Shown here piece by piece: positions 21,580 through 24,566 of a DNA stretch of 24,566 bases (position 1 is its first letter; every line of letters begins with the position of its first letter). The stretch spans positions 1 through 24,566 of the forward strand of contig WJLC01000073.1 in NCBI GenBank assembly GCA_014728745.1. The letters run 5' to 3'. Source of the DNA: Candidatus Pacearchaeota archaeon (GTDB lineage: Archaea; Nanobdellota; Nanobdellia; Pacearchaeales; GW2011-AR1). Made by a program: the position numbers and the translations under genes. The notes below the pieces were generated by a model. That model worked only from the letters and a program-made list of their open reading frames with translations. It searched no databases and was not told the DNA's origin.

Positions 21580-22233
21580 CTATCTGGCTGAATCTGCTTG
21601 AGCTTCTGATTCTTTCTTTTTCTTTATTGCAGAGCTTTCTCCATTTTCCTCTGAAGCAAGAATTATTTCTTCAGCAAGACCTTCAGCTAAGTCCTTTTTC
21701 TTGTCAAATGCTTTGTCACTTGCACCATGAGCTATATTCCTCAATGTTATGTTAACTCTTCTCAAAGGGCTAATATCAACTGCTTGAGGATATCTAGCAC
21801 CACCATACTCTATTATTGTAACCCCATCTCTTGGAGCTGCTTTTTCTATCGCATCTACCAAAACCTGAACAGGGTTTTTTCCAGTTCTTTTTTCAATTAT
21901 CTTGAAGGCATCCAAAACAATATTCATGTTTTTAGTGTATTTGCCTGTTGAATCTCCCTTCTCAATCTTATGCTTTTTTCCTCTGTGTCCTGCAGTGGAA
22001 AGCTTGTTCATTAATCTTTCAACAATATTGGTGTTTACTTGGCCAAGTCTTTCAACATTTCTTCCCTGACTTTTTAAAACCAACTTTGGCTCAAGATTTA
22101 TCGCATTCTTTAATCCAGGATCCTTGACACTTATATCAGAAATATCATATAGATCAAATATTTTAAAATTAGGCAGATTGCTGGAATTTTCTTTTTTATT
22201 TCCTTCATCTTGTTTAACAATTTGTTCAACCAT
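21580..22233 (-). CDS. rps7: 30S ribosomal protein uS7
   Basis: uS7 nucleates the head of the small subunit and contacts the E site and mRNA exit. The 217-residue protein has the archaeal/eukaryotic-type core: FDLYDISDISVKDPGLKNAI, NIVERLMNKL, GHRGKKHKIEKG-type loop, KNPVQVLVDAIEKAAPRDGVTI, RYPQAVDISPLRRVN and IAHGASDKAF. Both ends are extended: an N-terminal Asn/Glu-rich leader of about 20 residues and a C-terminal charged tail (KKKKESEAQADSAR). It is 11 bp downstream of rps12 on the same strand, so the two form an operon. Confidence 0.96.
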   Translation of the reverse strand: MVEQIVKQDEGNKKENSSNLPNFKIFDLYDISDISVKDPGLKNAINLEPKLVLKSQGRNVERLGQVNTNIVERLMNKLSTAGHRGKKHKIEKGDSTGKYTKNMNIVLDAFKIIEKRTGKNPVQVLVDAIEKAAPRDGVTIIEYGGARYPQAVDISPLRRVNITLRNIAHGASDKAFDKKKDLAEGLAEEIILASEENGESSAIKKKKESEAQADSAR

Positions 22234-22244
22234 TTTTTGTTTCC

Positions 22245-22667
22245 TTATCTTCTACCTTTTTCAATCTTGCCTTCAACAAGTCTGTCCAAAGGCTGATCAT
22301 TTACTTGAATAACTTCAAATCTTATTCCAGGAATATCTCCTTTACTTCTTCCTTGTTTTCCACCTATTCTTTGTATCATAACCTCATCATGTTCATCAAT
22401 GTATTTTTGACCTTGATCTCCAGGAATAAAAGCAGTAACAGTCTTGCCGTTTTTAGTTAACTGCACTCTTGCACATTTTCTCATAGCTGAGTTTGGCTGC
22501 TTAGCCTCTCTTTGAACTTTTGCAAGAACAATCCCTTTTGCCTGATTAGCACCTTCTAAAGGGTCTGATTTAGCATAAAGGTCCAGAGTTCTCACTTTGT
22601 ATTGCCTGTCTTTCCATCTGGCTTTTTTTCTTTTTTTCTTTAATTTTCTTGCAGATTTTAATCCCAT
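22245..22667 (-). CDS. rps12: 30S ribosomal protein uS12
   Basis: uS12 lies at the decoding centre and supports tRNA selection. The 140-residue protein matches archaeal uS12 in length and motifs: [13 protein letters not shown] at the N-terminus, [60 protein letters not shown]. It lacks the long bacterial-type N-terminus. It is 75 bp downstream of nusA with a possible internal promoter and 11 bp upstream of rps7. Confidence 0.97.
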   Translation of the reverse strand: MGLKSARKLKKKRKKARWKDRQYKVRTLDLYAKSDPLEGANQAKGIVLAKVQREAKQPNSAMRKCARVQLTKNGKTVTAFIPGDQGQKYIDEHDEVMIQRIGGKQGRSKGDIPGIRFEVIQVNDQPLDRLVEGKIEKGRR

Positions 22668-22710
22668 ATTAAATCATTAATATTTAGTATGTTTAATCAG
22701 TAATAAATTT

Positions 22711-22722
22711 GATTTATAAAGC
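22711..22722 (-). promoter_or_regulatory. Possible internal promoter of rps12-rps7
   Basis: GCTTTATAAATC on the minus strand is a good TATA match between nusA and rps12. It would start transcription about 23 nt before the rps12 ATG. Confidence 0.45.
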
Positions 22723-22742
22723 TTGCCTTGTGCATTTTATTA

Positions 22743-23165
22743 TTAAACAATCCTGAACTCTTTGCTAAAAAAATCCTCAATAATCTTCTGCATTTCATGA
22801 AGTCTTCTTTTGTTTCTTCCAATTAATGCTGCTTTGCTTTGCCTTCCAGCAGTTAAAACTATCTCCTTATCCTTAACTTCTAGATCTTTGAACTTAACTG
22901 GGCTGACAATAGCTTCTATGAATTCCTTGACATGCTCTATGCTTTTAGGTGTTGGAATTACTTTTATTCTTTTACCTAAAATAGAATTAATTTTTTTAAG
23001 ATTTCTAGCATTCTTGCCTATTGCTTTTGAAAGCATTTTTTTTGGAACGCAAAAAATAAGCATGTTGTTGTATTTTATAACATGTTTTGTAGAAACACCG
23101 GTTATTTTTCTGAATAAATTAAGGTATCTCATATCTTGCATGTCTATTGTTCCTGCTAACATCAT
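22743..23165 (-). CDS. nusA: Archaeal NusA-like KH-domain protein
   Basis: Archaeal NusA consists of two KH RNA-binding domains without the bacterial N-terminal RNA polymerase-binding domain. It is thought to act in transcription termination or elongation. The 140-residue protein shows DMRYLNLFRKITGV, then a KH1 GxxG-type segment CVPKKMLSKAIGKNARNLKKI and a KH2-like AALIGRNKRRLHEMQKII. Its position directly before rps12 is the classical archaeal order. A TATA box GATTTATAAAA (23187-23197, minus strand) is about 26 bp before the ATG, giving a leaderless transcript. A second Met lies at codon 2 and another at codon 9. Confidence 0.92.
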   Translation of the reverse strand: MMLAGTIDMQDMRYLNLFRKITGVSTKHVIKYNNMLIFCVPKKMLSKAIGKNARNLKKINSILGKRIKVIPTPKSIEHVKEFIEAIVSPVKFKDLEVKDKEIVLTAGRQSKAALIGRNKRRLHEMQKIIEDFFSKEFRIV

Positions 23166-23186
23166 ATTAATTCTTTAAAGAAACTC

Positions 23187-23197
23187 TTTTATAAATC
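23187..23197 (-). promoter_or_regulatory. TATA box of nusA-rps12-rps7
   Basis: GATTTATAAAA on the minus strand, about 26 bp before the ATG at 23165, predicts the main leaderless start of the operon. Confidence 0.55.
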
Positions 23198-23250
23198 TAT
23201 CTTCTCTGCCAAAGAGGCCAAGTTTTATTTTTGATTTTTTAATTTTCTTC

Positions 23251-24566
23251 TTATTTATTTAAATGCAGATGCTTTAAAGTCCAGTCAATTCCCAAGGCAT
23301 TGCTGACAGTTTTTTGGATTTTTCTTCTTGTTCTCTTTTTCTTGTGATACCACCAGATTGTAAATGAAACAATTAAGATAAACCCTACAAGAATATACAT
23401 GTACCAGCATATTCCAAACCATTGAGAACCGCATATTCCAAACAAACAACAATTTTTTGTATTGTACCATGGAGATTTTTCTTCATCCATTGTGTGTATC
23501 TGCAACATATCTCCAGGAGAGCCATCTTTTTTGTCATTATTGTTCTGGCCATCAACTAATTTTGGCATTTCATCATAAACACATTCTCTAACTTCATCAG
23601 ATTTGTTAATTTCTGTTTCACAATCATTTAAATCATCACATATTCTGGTTTGATAACCATAAACACATTCTCCCCAAGAAGTGCAATTCCAATTCTCAAC
23701 ACATTCTTCATCATCTCCTCCTCCAGAGCTACCTCCATCATTGCTAGGTGGTGGAGTGGGAGCACTATCAGAACTTTGCATGATAATTGGGGTGTCAGTC
23801 AGCAATCCAATGTCTTCAGTTGGATTTACTGAGACACTAAAGTTTCCAATTCCATAATTAGTTGTGTTTAATGTTAAGTTAACTACAATAAGTCCGTTGC
23901 TGTTTGTTGTTCCCTCAAATAAAATACTTTCATTGCTTTCATTGTTAATTGTGATTGTCACATCTTTGTTAGGATAAGGTGTTGTCCCATCATTGTAATA
24001 GACTTGGATTGGGTAGAATCTTGTTAGGTTATTACTTAGCATTGTTGCTGTGTCTGGCATGTTTACAGAACCAGATATGACTGGGTTGTCATAAATATAT
24101 AAATAATTAGTGATATTTGATTCTCTTGTAAAGTTAATTATCGGAGAATTCTGCACCCAAACTGAATTAACCCCAGACCCAGTAAAATTAGAATTACTGA
24201 ACTCATTTACTGAATTTTGCATAATATCTACCCTACTTGGAAAATAACTATTTGATACAGTATTAATTGAATCTCCTTCAAAACTAGTAAGTTGACTATT
24301 AGAAAAATTACAATTTTCAACATTATTTTGAGAATCTTCTGAAAAGTAAATTACATTATTAAAAGTAGAATTTATGATTTCATGGCTTTTATTGCCTCTG
24401 ATATTTAACCTTGAATTTTCAAATTTCGCATTTAATATATTTCCTTTCCCATATAATTTTACATCAATTCTATTTGATTGATCTAGTCCAGATATAACAA
24501 CATTTTTTAAATTAAATGTAGATGTTGAAGAGACATTAATATGATAAGTTGTTGAAGCACCAACAA
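23251..24566 (-). CDS. Large surface protein, C-terminal part (5' end outside window)
   Basis: The frame is open from the window edge to 23251, about 438 codons, so the protein is N-terminally incomplete here; the first in-frame ATG at 24222 is internal. The visible N-terminal part has Asn/Ser-rich repeats such as NNVENCNFSNSQLTSFEG, typical of right-handed parallel beta-helix proteins. An Ig-like domain follows (YPNKDVTITINNES, NSNGLIVVNLTLN), then a PTPPPS/GGSSGGG linker. Next is a six-cysteine module, CVENWNCTSWGECVYGYQTR and onward, resembling a thrombospondin type 1-like repeat. A hydrophobic helix near the end and a basic tail (HKKKRTRRKIQ) anchor it in the membrane. Many NxS/T sites suggest N-glycosylation. 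It is likely an adhesin or envelope protein. Confidence 0.75.
   Translation of the reverse strand, partial: VGASTTYHINVSSTSTFNLKNVVISGLDQSNRIDVKLYGKGNILNAKFENSRLNIRGNKSHEIINSTFNNVIYFSEDSQNNVENCNFSNSQLTSFEGDSINTVSNSYFPSRVDIMQNSVNEFSNSNFTGSGVNSVWVQNSPIINFTRESNITNYLYIYDNPVISGSVNMPDTATMLSNNLTRFYPIQVYYNDGTTPYPNKDVTITINNESNESILFEGTTNSNGLIVVNLTLNTTNYGIGNFSVSVNPTEDIGLLTDTPIIMQSSDSAPTPPPSNDGGSSGGGDDEECVENWNCTSWGECVYGYQTRICDDLNDCETEINKSDEVRECVYDEMPKLVDGQNNNDKKDGSPGDMLQIHTMDEEKSPWYNTKNCCLFGICGSQWFGICWYMYILVGFILIVSFTIWWYHKKKRTRRKIQKTVSNALGIDWTLKHLHLNK

Noticed and set aside
1..24566. CRISPR arrays, insertion sequences with terminal repeats, or rRNA genes.
   Set aside because: No regularly spaced repeats, transposase motifs or rRNA-like sequence were seen. 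The only mobile-element-related genes supported are the LAGLIDADG endonuclease and, possibly, the polymerase cassette.

Overview
The window is chromosomal DNA from an AT-rich archaeon, most likely a small-genome DPANN lineage of the Woesearchaeota/Pacearchaeota kind. This is inferred from gene content, not from a search. The signs are archaeal DnaG, archaeal NusA, EF-1A, EF-2, uS7 and uS12; D-aminoacyl-tRNA deacylase of the DtdA type; tRNA genes without encoded CCA; BHB introns; and TATA boxes about 26 bp upstream of ATG codons with almost no leader, which points to mostly leaderless transcripts.

Layout. 1-1104: a small membrane protein and dtdA, diverging from a 37-bp intergenic promoter. 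1165-1468: tRNA-Ser(GCU) and an intron-containing initiator tRNA-Met. 1525-4679: a free-standing LAGLIDADG endonuclease, an archaeo-eukaryotic primase (AEP) family protein, a small charged protein, a winged-helix protein, RNase HII and a Cys-rich protein. 4718-7585: an SMC ATPase with a Rad50-like zinc-hook motif in its middle. 7684-11703: a membrane-anchored surface protein, endonuclease IV, a secreted six-cysteine protein and DnaG. 11704-12012: a gene-free stretch with short direct repeats. 12013-18994: an acidic hypothetical protein, EF-1A, three plus-strand genes (UppP, a possible metalloprotease, an unknown) and EF-2. 19074-21539: a family-A polymerase-like protein and two unknown proteins. 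21580-23165: uS7, uS12 and NusA. 23251-24566: the C-terminal part of a large surface protein that runs off the window.

How the genes relate. nusA, rpsL (uS12), rpsG (uS7), fusA and tuf lie on the minus strand in the usual archaeal order, but unrelated cassettes split them into three pieces. Replication and repair functions are also concentrated here: an AEP primase, RNase HII, SMC, endonuclease IV, archaeal DnaG and a PolA-like enzyme.

Main discoveries. (1) The rnhB (RNase HII) reading frame is interrupted inside its catalytic GIDDAGRGP motif by a 42-nt insertion with in-frame stops. This insertion folds into a textbook bulge-helix-bulge, so it looks like an archaeal pre-mRNA intron. Splicing restores a 233-residue enzyme. 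(2) The initiator tRNA carries a 38-nt BHB intron at the non-canonical position 29/30, has C33 instead of U33, and has an extra base in its T stem. (3) An SMC-type ATPase has a CPLC zinc hook in place of a hinge domain. (4) A family-A-like polymerase with an AT-hook sits in a cassette inserted into the broken str gene cluster.
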